Assembly (NCBI GenBank): GCA_027346125.1 | Contig: DAIEST010000160.1 | Span: 1 to 5,884 of the forward strand | Direction of reading: 5' to 3' | Source: Leptospirillum sp. | GTDB lineage: Bacteria > Nitrospirota > Leptospirillia > Leptospirillales > Leptospirillaceae | DNA: 5,884 nt | In this document: piece by piece, positions 1-5,694 of the stretch | Position numbering within the stretch: position 1 is the first letter of the stretch | Layout: each line of letters starts with the position of its first letter | Program-made: the position numbers and the translations under genes | The notes under the pieces: model-generated | Databases searched by the model: none | What the model was told of the DNA's origin: nothing | The model's input: the letters and a program-made list of their open reading frames with translations, nothing else

Positions 1-38
1 ACCTGTTCGGGAACTCCATTCCGGACAACATCTACTGA
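1..38 (+). CDS. Possible 3' end of an unidentified plus-strand gene (partial)
   Basis: Starting at position 3, one frame reads LFGNSIPDNIY and ends at a TGA at 36-38. It could be the last eleven codons of a gene that begins left of the window. Its direction matches the small membrane-protein gene that starts 69 bases further on, so the two could be co-transcribed. Eleven residues are too few to name a family. Another plus frame also stays open across this stretch, so the choice of frame rests only on the sensible-looking peptide and the fit with the downstream gene. Confidence 0.3.
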   Translation, partial: LFGNSIPDNIY

Positions 39-60
39 TCCGTGAGGAAATACCGGAAAC

Positions 61-80
61 TCATCCCGCAACCGGGATGA
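61..80 (+). repeat. Perfect 8-bp inverted repeat upstream of the small membrane-protein gene
   Basis: TCATCCCG (61-68) and CGGGATGA (73-80) are perfect reverse complements separated by CAAC, giving a compact GC-rich hairpin. It lies 10 bases before the Shine-Dalgarno at 91-100 and 22 bases after the possible stop codon at 36-38. No T run follows it on the plus strand, so it is not a textbook intrinsic terminator. It could punctuate a transcript or protect an mRNA end between two genes; both roles are inference. Confidence 0.45.
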
Positions 81-90
81 ACCGAAAAGA

Positions 91-100
91 GGAAAGGAGG
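91..100 (+). promoter_or_regulatory. Strong Shine-Dalgarno deciding the start of the 53-aa gene
   Basis: GGAAAGGAGG ends seven bases before the ATG at 108-110. This near-perfect match to the anti-Shine-Dalgarno at ideal spacing is the strongest ribosome-binding site in the window. It is the main reason for calling this short frame a gene instead of the longer overlapping frames. Confidence 0.75.
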
Positions 101-107
101 GTTAAAA

Positions 108-269
108 ATGAATACCCCATTCTTCCTGGTATTTGGTCTCATGACTTTCTTTTCCCTTGTTCTGCTGGTAGGGATTCTTTACCTGATTCTCAAACCGGGA
201 GAAGAGTCTCCACAGGTGACTTCTCCAAAGAGAGAACGCAATCAGGGGAGTACCGCAACAGCAGTCTAG
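108..269 (+). CDS. Small single-span membrane protein, 53 aa, function unknown
   Basis: The frame runs from ATG at 108 to TAG at 267-269 and encodes 53 residues. A short N-terminus (MNTPFF) leads into one strongly hydrophobic stretch at about residues 5-28, rich in Phe, Leu, Val and Ile. A polar tail (about 29-53) carries E32, E33, K41, R42, E43 and R44. The positive charges follow the membrane segment, so the positive-inside rule predicts a cytoplasmic C-terminus. There is no lipobox and no obvious signal-peptidase site. The Shine-Dalgarno at 91-100 supports the start. The size and one-span plan resemble small accessory subunits of membrane complexes such as oxidases or transporters, but no family motif is recognisable. 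It may form a unit with a gene ending at 38. It converges on coaX, 279 bp away. I am fairly sure it is a gene and have no basis for naming a function. Confidence 0.65.
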   Translation: MNTPFFLVFGLMTFFSLVLLVGILYLILKPGEESPQVTSPKRERNQGSTATAV

Positions 270-307
270 GACCGGTCGTTGCCGGATCTGGTTCTGGCCT
301 GGCATCC

Positions 308-325
308 CCCATGAGCGGACATGGG
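308..325. repeat. 6-bp inverted repeat, 6-nt loop
   Basis: CCCATG (308-313) and CATGGG (320-325) are perfect reverse complements around AGCGGA. It lies 38 bases past the stop of the 53-aa gene, a reasonable place for a transcript-end hairpin, but no T run follows. Six base pairs could arise by chance. Confidence 0.25.
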
Positions 326-369
326 TTCGACAGGACAAAACCATTCGGCGGTTCGGCTTCCCGTTTCCC

Positions 370-396
370 GAAAGATGGATAAAAAAAGCATCTTTC
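370..396. repeat. 8-bp inverted repeat with an A-rich loop
   Basis: GAAAGATG (370-377) and CATCTTTC (389-396) are perfect reverse complements flanking an 11-nt loop that contains seven consecutive A on the plus strand (381-387). On the minus strand the loop is T-rich, but the T run lies inside the loop and not after the stem, so it is not a standard terminator from either direction. It is one of three hairpins in this convergent region. Confidence 0.35.
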
Positions 397-434
397 TTCC
401 GGATCCACTGATTCCACATGACCTCTTGAGCCAT

Positions 435-455
435 TGTGGAAAACCCTGTGGAGAA
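435..455 (-). promoter_or_regulatory. Two tandem DnaA-box-like 9-mers
   Basis: On the minus strand the sequence reads TTCTCCACA (447-455), then GGG, then TTTTCCACA (435-443). Each 9-mer differs by one base from the classic DnaA box TTATCCACA. Both have the same orientation and repeat with a 12-bp period. They sit in non-coding DNA next to an A-rich patch at 455-475. Two boxes are too few to call an origin, and dnaA, dnaN, recF and gyrB are not visible nearby. A DnaA-responsive or titration site is possible, and so is chance. Confidence 0.3.
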
Positions 456-488
456 TTAAAAAACATTCAGAAAACGAAGGGAGTTCCA

Positions 489-517
489 TCCCTATGATCA
501 ATATTTGATCACAGGGA
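489..517. repeat. Long imperfect palindrome at the coaX 3' side (possible terminator or operator)
   Basis: A perfect core, TGATCAA (495-501), TAT, TTGATCA (505-511), is flanked by one mismatch (494/512) and then by TCCCT (489-493) pairing with AGGGA (513-517). The result is a 12-bp stem with a 3-nt loop. It lies 31 bases downstream of the coaX stop. Read on the minus strand, a T-rich stretch follows only after roughly 15-30 bases, so this is not a canonical Rho-independent terminator, although a transcript-end role is plausible. The TGATCA half-sites would equally suit a dimeric DNA-binding protein. Confidence 0.5.
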
Positions 518-548
518 CGTTAAGATAAATCGTCCTCCAAAATTGCCA

Positions 549-1349
549 TCATCGGCCCGAAGTCCCTCGTCCCGCCCCAAATCTGCCCAATGAATACCCC
601 CCCCATGCACCATAATGGATCAGCTGACGATCGCATCTGACAGACACTCGAAAAAAACGACGAAGCAATCGGGAGAGCCCTCCGGTCAGGATAAGTTCCA
701 ACCCGCCCCCGGATTCCTGGTTCATCTCATCGAATATCCCTTCGACTCCCCTGACCGAACCCAGGATCGTGCCAGTGGAGATTCCCTCCGCGGTTGTTTG
801 CCCGACAATCCTTTCGGGAAGTCTCAGCGAATAGGATCCAAGAACAAGACCGCCACCGATCGACTGAAGCTGCAATGGAATACCGGACGCAATGCTTCCC
901 CCCGCAATCGTTCCCTTCCGGCAAAGGGTCAAAACCGTATGCGTGCCGAAATCGGCCACAACAAAAGAGCGTCCCGAGAGATCCGGATACCGGGTCAATG
1001 CACCCTGGCATGCTGCGATACGATCTATCCCCAGCGTTTTTTCCGGAAGATAGTCGATGGACATCCCCCAATCGAACACGGACGGACAAAGCAATGCAAT
1101 CCGGGTATTTCCCGAAAACCCCTTCTTTATCCATTCCGTAATCTGAGGAACCACACTGATCAAAACCACCCGGAATCGCGATCCCCATCGGTCAGGGAAG
1201 GAAAAAATCGGCTCAGATTCCAGACCGGACAACAGATCCCGTGCTGTCTTCCGGACAAGAAGATCGGTAATTCTTCCGGATCTGTCGTGAAGAGCTACCG
1301 TAATCCGGCTCACACCCGCCTTGATGCTTACAACCTTTTCGCTATCCAT
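549..1349 (-). CDS. coaX: CoaX-like type III pantothenate kinase family protein, degenerate N-terminal motif
   Basis: The 266-residue protein is close to the usual CoaX length of about 255. CoaX phosphorylates pantothenate with ATP, the first step of cytoplasmic CoA synthesis, using an ASKHA actin-like fold. Visible family signatures are SVVP (65-68), Y100 and P102 leading to LGIDR (106-110, D109), DFGT (133-136), a GGSIASGI segment (150-157), a GQTT segment (183-186) and LTGG (221-224). The N-terminal motif, normally DxGNT, reads KAGVS (10-14), so Lys10 replaces the metal-binding Asp. The block after DFGT is also changed: HTVLT replaces the usual ATTxD-type run. The start is the ATG at 1347-1349, which lies close before motif 1 and overlaps the birA stop by 8 nt. 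A longer upstream frame would lie inside birA and adds no family sequence. The family call is solid; enzymatic activity is doubtful. Baf-type regulators belong to the same family. Confidence 0.8.
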   Translation of the reverse strand: MDSEKVVSIKAGVSRITVALHDRSGRITDLLVRKTARDLLSGLESEPIFSFPDRWGSRFRVVLISVVPQITEWIKKGFSGNTRIALLCPSVFDWGMSIDYLPEKTLGIDRIAACQGALTRYPDLSGRSFVVADFGTHTVLTLCRKGTIAGGSIASGIPLQLQSIGGGLVLGSYSLRLPERIVGQTTAEGISTGTILGSVRGVEGIFDEMNQESGGGLELILTGGLSRLLRRFFRVSVRCDRQLIHYGAWGGYSLGRFGAGRGTSGR

Positions 1350-2100
1350 GAAAAGGTTCCAGAAGTTCGAGAGAGCGAACGGTTTCAGGAAGGAGAATGT
1401 CCTTTCCGTCCGATGTGGCCACCTCAAGCTGCCCTGTTTTTCCAAGCCGGTTGATTTTCCCGACCAAAGGTCCATTCTGCCCTTTCCAGGCAACCCAACG
1501 ACCTTTCCAGAGAAGAGCGCCATTCAATCGTTCCAGGATGGCTGCCTGGGAAACGGAGTCGGATCCGTTCGATAAAAATGTCCGGAAAAAGCGTTTGCCG
1601 TAACCAAGTGCGAGTTGATGCATCTCCGGAAGCGCTTCGCATGCACCAAAATGTTCCATCCCGGGAGGAGTGCGCCGGTTGACGCCAAGACCGATGACAG
1701 CACCCCGATTCACCTGTTCCACCAGAATCCCCGCAATTTTTCGGGGAGGATCCTCAAGCCAGATGTCGTTCGGATATTTGAGAACGCAGGGAACTCCCAG
1801 ATCCGAGAGGAGTTCCAGGAGAACAAAAGCGGCCTTCAGCGTCCAGGGGATTTCCTCTCCTGTCCTTTCCGTCGAAACCCAAAGAGACATGGCCAGATTA
1901 CCGGGAAAATGCAACCACCGGTTTCCCGGCCGCCCCCGCCCGGCAGTCTGGGTCCCCGCATACAGGACTGTTCCCTGTCGGAGGGATGATGAGCGGACCC
2001 ACTCTTTCATGAATGTATTGGTGGATTCGACCGATTCGAGAAAAAACAACGGAAAATCAGAGGAAACCTGTCTGGGTTCAGGGACTGCCCCTTTGCTCAT
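1342..2100 (-). CDS. birA: Biotin-[acetyl-CoA-carboxylase] ligase, monofunctional (no DNA-binding domain)
   Basis: This 252-residue cytoplasmic ligase makes biotinyl-5'-AMP from biotin and ATP and transfers biotin to a lysine on the carboxylase carrier protein. Motifs in order are the substrate segment ESTNT (25-29), the adenylate-binding loop GRGRPGNRW (54-62), KYPND (108-112), RKIAGILVE (120-128) with the expected catalytic-region Lys121, and VIGLGVN (135-141). A C-terminal SH3-like domain spans about 200-246, with WKGRWV at 198-203. The catalytic domain begins within 20 residues of the start, so the winged-helix repressor domain of E. coli BirA is absent. This is a group I enzyme that should not act as the biotin-operon repressor. 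The ATG overlaps the nadC stop in an ATGA, and no good Shine-Dalgarno precedes it, suggesting translational coupling. Its own stop overlaps the coaX start. Confidence 0.93.
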   Translation of the reverse strand: MSKGAVPEPRQVSSDFPLFFLESVESTNTFMKEWVRSSSLRQGTVLYAGTQTAGRGRPGNRWLHFPGNLAMSLWVSTERTGEEIPWTLKAAFVLLELLSDLGVPCVLKYPNDIWLEDPPRKIAGILVEQVNRGAVIGLGVNRRTPPGMEHFGACEALPEMHQLALGYGKRFFRTFLSNGSDSVSQAAILERLNGALLWKGRWVAWKGQNGPLVGKINRLGKTGQLEVATSDGKDILLPETVRSLELLEPFHG

Positions 2101-2975
2101 CTCAGAAAATCAAGACGGATGGGTGCGTCCGGAGACGAGTGGGTCAATGCTCCGACAGAAATGATATCAATATCCAGGCGGGCAAGCTCGTCAATCCGAT
2201 CCAGTGTCACGCCGCCAGACACCTCAAGCAGAAGTTCGGGGCGAACGGCCCGGAGTCGCGGGATCAGGCCTTGCAGAACCTCCATGGACATATTGTCCAG
2301 AAGAAGGATATCCGCCCCATACCTGGCTCCTTCCATCGCTTGCTCAATCGTATCCGCTTCCATCTCAATCCTGAGGGAGTGCGGCGCATTTTCCCGAATC
2401 CGCTCCAATGCTTTCCGCACACCACCAATCGCAACAAGATGGTTGTCCTTGATGAGGATCCCGTCATCCAGGGAAAATCGATGATTGTGCCCACCCCCGG
2501 TACGGACAGCATATTTCTGGAATGACCGAAGTCCAGGGAGGGTTTTCCGCGTTTCCACAATGCGCAGAGGGCGCATTCCTGGCGGGCGCGAGCGATTCGC
2601 CCGATCCACAAACGCTCTTGCCAGGGAAGCAATTCCGGACAGATGCTTGAGAAGATTCAGGATGAGCCTCTCTCCGGACAGGAGATCCCCAAGACGGCAC
2701 TCGATTGTCCCGAGTGCATCCCCAGCCTTGTAGAATGCACCTTCTTCCGTTTCCCAGCGGAGGCCGAATGACGGATCGAGAAGGGCAAGCGTCTCTTCTA
2801 CAAATGGGGCGCCGCACAGCACTCCATCGCTTTCTGCAAGCAGAATCGCCCTGGAACGCTGATCAAGCTCGGTCCGAGTGAATAAAGACAACGTTGTGAT
2901 ATCTCCCCGGCCAATATCCTCTGCCAGGAAAGAACTCAGTGCGTGTTCCGAAAAAGGAAACGGGGACAGACTCAT
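2097..2975 (-). CDS. nadC: Quinolinate phosphoribosyltransferase (nicotinate-nucleotide pyrophosphorylase, carboxylating)
   Basis: NadC converts quinolinate and PRPP to nicotinate mononucleotide, CO2 and pyrophosphate, completing the de novo branch into NAD synthesis. The 292-residue length is normal. Motifs in order: EDIGRGDIT (19-27) at the N-terminus; GERLILN (101-107) and LSGIA (112-116); the substrate-binding ETRKTLPGLR (141-150), where Glu replaces the more common Asp before TRKT; KYAVRTGGGHNHR (154-166); LIKDNH (174-179); the acidic pair E204 and E206; LLLDNMS (224-230); and EVSGG (251-255) with SVGALTHS (273-280), the barrel end that binds phosphate. The ATG overlaps the valS stop as ATGA, and a GGGAG lies 9 bases upstream of it. 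nadA and nadB are not in the window, so their location is unknown. Nothing suggests loss of function. Confidence 0.96.
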   Translation of the reverse strand: MSLSPFPFSEHALSSFLAEDIGRGDITTLSLFTRTELDQRSRAILLAESDGVLCGAPFVEETLALLDPSFGLRWETEEGAFYKAGDALGTIECRLGDLLSGERLILNLLKHLSGIASLARAFVDRANRSRPPGMRPLRIVETRKTLPGLRSFQKYAVRTGGGHNHRFSLDDGILIKDNHLVAIGGVRKALERIRENAPHSLRIEMEADTIEQAMEGARYGADILLLDNMSMEVLQGLIPRLRAVRPELLLEVSGGVTLDRIDELARLDIDIISVGALTHSSPDAPIRLDFLR

Positions 2976-5668
2976 TCGCCATCGCTCCCGGAAAGAATGG
3001 ACCGGAGTTGCGCCAGGGCATTCTCAAGGCCCGACGCCTCCTCTTCAGTTTCCCGCAAAAGACGTTCATCCTTTTCGATAACCTCAGGAGGCGCTTTCTC
3101 CCGGAATTCCCGACTCTTCAGGCGTTGCAGGATAGAATCTTTCTTCTGTCCCACTTTTTCCCGTTCCTTCCGGAGCCGTTTTTCCTCCGCTCCGAAATCC
3201 ACAACTCCAGTCAGGTCAAGAAAGAGCACTCCGTCTGAAAACGGGACCTGCAGACCAAGTGTCTGGCCCTGTCCTTCAATGATGATATCAAGCGGTCGAA
3301 CCCGGGCCATGCGGGCAATAAAGGGAAGATGACGTCTGTATCTTTCCTCCATCTGACTCTTCAGAACCAGATGGCCGCTCAACTCGACGGAAGGGTTCAG
3401 CTTCAACTGACTTCTCACCTGTCGAATACCGCCGACCAGAGACATCAGCGATTCAAACTCCCGCACCGAATCCTCTGTTCCCGGATGCAACCCGGGAAAA
3501 TCCGGAAACGTCTGCTCTTCCAGGGGGGCCTCTGAAGCATAGAGAATTTCCCAGAGCTCACGCGTGACAAAAGGCATGATCGGATGAGCCATCCGTAGAA
3601 GGACCGAACCGCAGAACCGGATTGTTCCAACGGTTTCAATATGTTCGGGATCATCCTGCGGACGATCAAACGCCGCTTTCGATGCCTCGATATACCAGTC
3701 GCAGAAGAGATGCCAGGTAAAGTGATAGAGCGTGTTCGCCGCTTCATCGAACCGATAGATCGACAGATACTTGCGCATGTCATGGACAGCCTGGACAAGC
3801 GAAGTCAGAATCCAGCGGTTGGCAGTCCCCTGAACCGATGCCGGGTCAAAAGCTTCCGGAGTGCGATTCGCAGGAGCAAAGCGTTCAATGAATCTGAAGG
3901 CATTCCATATTTTTGATACAAAATTCCGGAATCCTTCCACGCGCTCCGTCGACAATCGGATATCCCGGCCGGGGGATGCCATGTGAACCAGTGTCATCCG
4001 GAAAGAATCCGTCCCGTACCGGTCCATGATTTCAAGCGGGTCGACAACATTCCCCCGGCTTTTGGTCATCTTTTGACCATATTGATCCCGGACCAGCGCA
4101 TGGATGTAGACGTCCTTGAAGGGGGGCTTTCCGGTAAAGTGGTACCCCATCATCACCATTCTCGCCACCCAGAAAAACAGGATATCAAACCCTGTCACCA
4201 GGAGTGATGTGGGGTAGAATCGCTCCAGATCCGATGTTCTTTCAGGCCATCCAAGCGTCACAAATGGCCAGAGGGCAGAGGAAAACCAGGTGTCCAGAAC
4301 ATCCGGATCCGGGGACAAATCGGTTCCTCCGCAATGGGAGCACTGTTCCGGACGCTCGAAGTCCACGCTGACGCCAGCGCATTTCTGGCAATGCCACGCC
4401 GGAATCGGATGTCCCCACCAGATTTGCCGGGAAACGCACCAGTCCCGGATATTCTCAAGCCACTCGAAATACGTATTTTTCCATCCGTCGGGATAAAATC
4501 GGATCGTTCCGTCCTGAACGGCCTGAATGGCCGGCCTTGCCAGTTCACCCATCCGGACAAACCACTGAAGGGAAAGGCGCGGTTCGATCGCAGTCTGACA
4601 CCGGTAACAGACCCCGACAGAACCGGCATAAGGCTCTTCCCTCTCCAGAAACTCGCGGGCAGAAAGCTCGACGACCATTCGTTCCCGGGCATCTTCACGG
4701 GTCAACCCTTTCAGGGGGCCCGCCCGCTCGTTCATCATGGCGGTCCGGTCCATGATTTCAAGCGGTTCCAGTCCATGACGACCCGCAATCTCCCAGTCCA
4801 CCATCGAATGAGAAGGGGTGATCTTCAGGACCCCGGTGCCAAACTCACGATCCACTGCAGTGTCGGCTATAACAGGGATTTCCCGCTGGATTAACGGAAC
4901 AAAGACTTTCCTCCCAATCCAGTCCGAATAACGGGCATCTTCCGGATGGACGGCAAGAGCCTGATCAGCAAAGATCGTTTCAGGTCGAGTCGTCGCAACG
5001 GTCAGAAAACGATCCCGTCCCGGGGACTCCTGGTATCGAACAAAATATAACGCCCCGGGACGGTCGACATACGTTACCTCTACATCCGAAAGCGCAGTCA
5101 GGCACCTGGGGCACCAATGGATCATCCTTTCCCCGCGGTACACGTAACCTTCCCGAAAAAGCCGGATGAACACTTCAGAGACAGCCCTCGAGAACCCTGC
5201 ATCCATCGTAAATCGTTCATGCTCCCATGAAAGGGAGGCCCCCAGACGCGTAATCTGATCAAGGATCCCTGACTTGATGGAATCCTTCCATTCCCAGACC
5301 CGCTCCACAAACCCTTCCCTCGTCATGGAACGCAAGGAAACACCTTCCTGCGAAAGACGCTTCTCCACAACATTCTGGGTCGCAATGCCCGCGTGGTCTG
5401 TACCCGGAATCCAAAGGACATCATGCCCCTCCATCTTCCGGAATCGGGCAACGACATCCTGGAGGGTAATATTCAGGGCATGTCCCATGTGAAGACGTCC
5501 TGTAATGTTGGGAGGAGGAATCGCCATGGAAAATGTCGGCGCATCAAGTCGGGGAACCCTCTTTTTCTTTCCATCCCTCTCCAGCCATTTCTGCTCTGTC
5601 TGGACCGGTTCATAGGTTTTGGGGATCTGTTCTCCGAAGCTTTCTTCCAGCTCGATCGGTTCGCTCAC
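2972..5668 (-). CDS. valS: Valyl-tRNA synthetase
   Basis: This 898-residue class I synthetase charges tRNA-Val and hydrolyses mischarged Thr-tRNA. The Rossmann catalytic core carries the HIGH motif as HMGH (60-63), within PPPNITGRLHMGH, and GTDHAGIATQ (89-98). The CP1 editing domain follows at about 190-350, with TTRPET (226-231) and GTGVLKITPSH (277-287). Paired CxxC motifs at 186/189, 354/357, 427/430 and 443/446 look like zinc-binding knuckles. KMSKS appears as KMTKS (533-537), a conservative Ser-to-Thr change that keeps both lysines. The anticodon-binding helical domain (about 610-770) and a charged C-terminal coiled coil (about 826-890), typical of ValS, complete it. The start is GTG; an in-frame TAA four codons upstream (5681-5683) excludes a longer N-terminus, and the next Met is residue 48, inside the conserved core. 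It begins 26 nt after mltG. Confidence 0.97.
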   Translation of the reverse strand: MSEPIELEESFGEQIPKTYEPVQTEQKWLERDGKKKRVPRLDAPTFSMAIPPPNITGRLHMGHALNITLQDVVARFRKMEGHDVLWIPGTDHAGIATQNVVEKRLSQEGVSLRSMTREGFVERVWEWKDSIKSGILDQITRLGASLSWEHERFTMDAGFSRAVSEVFIRLFREGYVYRGERMIHWCPRCLTALSDVEVTYVDRPGALYFVRYQESPGRDRFLTVATTRPETIFADQALAVHPEDARYSDWIGRKVFVPLIQREIPVIADTAVDREFGTGVLKITPSHSMVDWEIAGRHGLEPLEIMDRTAMMNERAGPLKGLTREDARERMVVELSAREFLEREEPYAGSVGVCYRCQTAIEPRLSLQWFVRMGELARPAIQAVQDGTIRFYPDGWKNTYFEWLENIRDWCVSRQIWWGHPIPAWHCQKCAGVSVDFERPEQCSHCGGTDLSPDPDVLDTWFSSALWPFVTLGWPERTSDLERFYPTSLLVTGFDILFFWVARMVMMGYHFTGKPPFKDVYIHALVRDQYGQKMTKSRGNVVDPLEIMDRYGTDSFRMTLVHMASPGRDIRLSTERVEGFRNFVSKIWNAFRFIERFAPANRTPEAFDPASVQGTANRWILTSLVQAVHDMRKYLSIYRFDEAANTLYHFTWHLFCDWYIEASKAAFDRPQDDPEHIETVGTIRFCGSVLLRMAHPIMPFVTRELWEILYASEAPLEEQTFPDFPGLHPGTEDSVREFESLMSLVGGIRQVRSQLKLNPSVELSGHLVLKSQMEERYRRHLPFIARMARVRPLDIIIEGQGQTLGLQVPFSDGVLFLDLTGVVDFGAEEKRLRKEREKVGQKKDSILQRLKSREFREKAPPEVIEKDERLLRETEEEASGLENALAQLRSILSGSDGE

Positions 5669-5672
5669 GGCA

Positions 5673-5680
5673 CCCTTTCT
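5673..5680 (-). promoter_or_regulatory. Ribosome-binding site for the GTG start of valS
   Basis: AGAAAGGG on the minus strand ends four bases before the GTG at 5666-5668. The spacing is slightly short. It supports GTG as the start together with the upstream in-frame stop at 5681-5683. No promoter is evident in the 26-nt gap to mltG, so valS is probably read from a promoter further upstream. Confidence 0.55.
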
Positions 5681-5694
5681 TTAGAATTAAGAGA

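Larger units (their letters stand above)
270..548. other. Convergent intergenic region, no convincing gene
   Basis: This 279-bp stretch separates the stop of the 53-aa plus-strand gene from the stop of the minus-strand coaX-like gene. It contains inverted repeats at 308-325, 370-396 and 489-517, a tandem pair of DnaA-box-like 9-mers at 435-455, and an A-rich patch at about 455-475. A 40-codon plus frame at 375-497 and longer frames on either strand lack a usable Shine-Dalgarno or recognisable protein content. The obvious expected role of such a region is termination of both converging transcripts, but no hairpin here is directly followed by a T run on either strand. Confidence 0.6.

Noticed and set aside
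77..382. 101-codon plus-strand frame overlapping the small membrane-protein gene
   Set aside because: No Shine-Dalgarno before its ATG, and its start lies inside the 61-80 hairpin. The protein has no recognisable features, and the 108-269 frame has the strong ribosome-binding site and a coherent membrane segment.
102..434. 110-codon minus-strand frame
   Set aside because: Entirely antisense to the better-supported 108-269 gene, with no ribosome-binding site or family signal.
375..497. 40-codon plus-strand frame (MDKKSIF...) containing a CGKPC motif
   Set aside because: No Shine-Dalgarno, its ATG lies inside the 370-396 hairpin and its stop inside the 489-517 palindrome. The composition fits intergenic DNA.
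190..501. 103-codon minus-strand frame just downstream of coaX, which could pose as a sixth operon gene
   Set aside because: It needs a TTG start within the palindrome, has no ribosome-binding site, no recognisable domain, and runs antisense to the 53-aa gene.
495..511. FNR/CRP-type operator in the palindrome
   Set aside because: FNR sites read TTGAT-N4-ATCAA. Here the arms are in the opposite order (ATCAA-N3-TTGAT), and there is no adjacent promoter or divergent gene start.
615..1454. 279-codon plus-strand frame opposite coaX
   Set aside because: A mirror of the coaX and birA coding sequence. The translation is low in hydrophobic core residues and has no motifs, while the minus-strand frames carry clear family signatures.
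1350..1523. Longer N-terminus for the coaX-like protein, beginning at 1523
   Set aside because: The extra 58 residues come from an alternate frame of birA and show no family similarity. The ATG at 1347-1349 gives the normal length and a typical coupled overlap.
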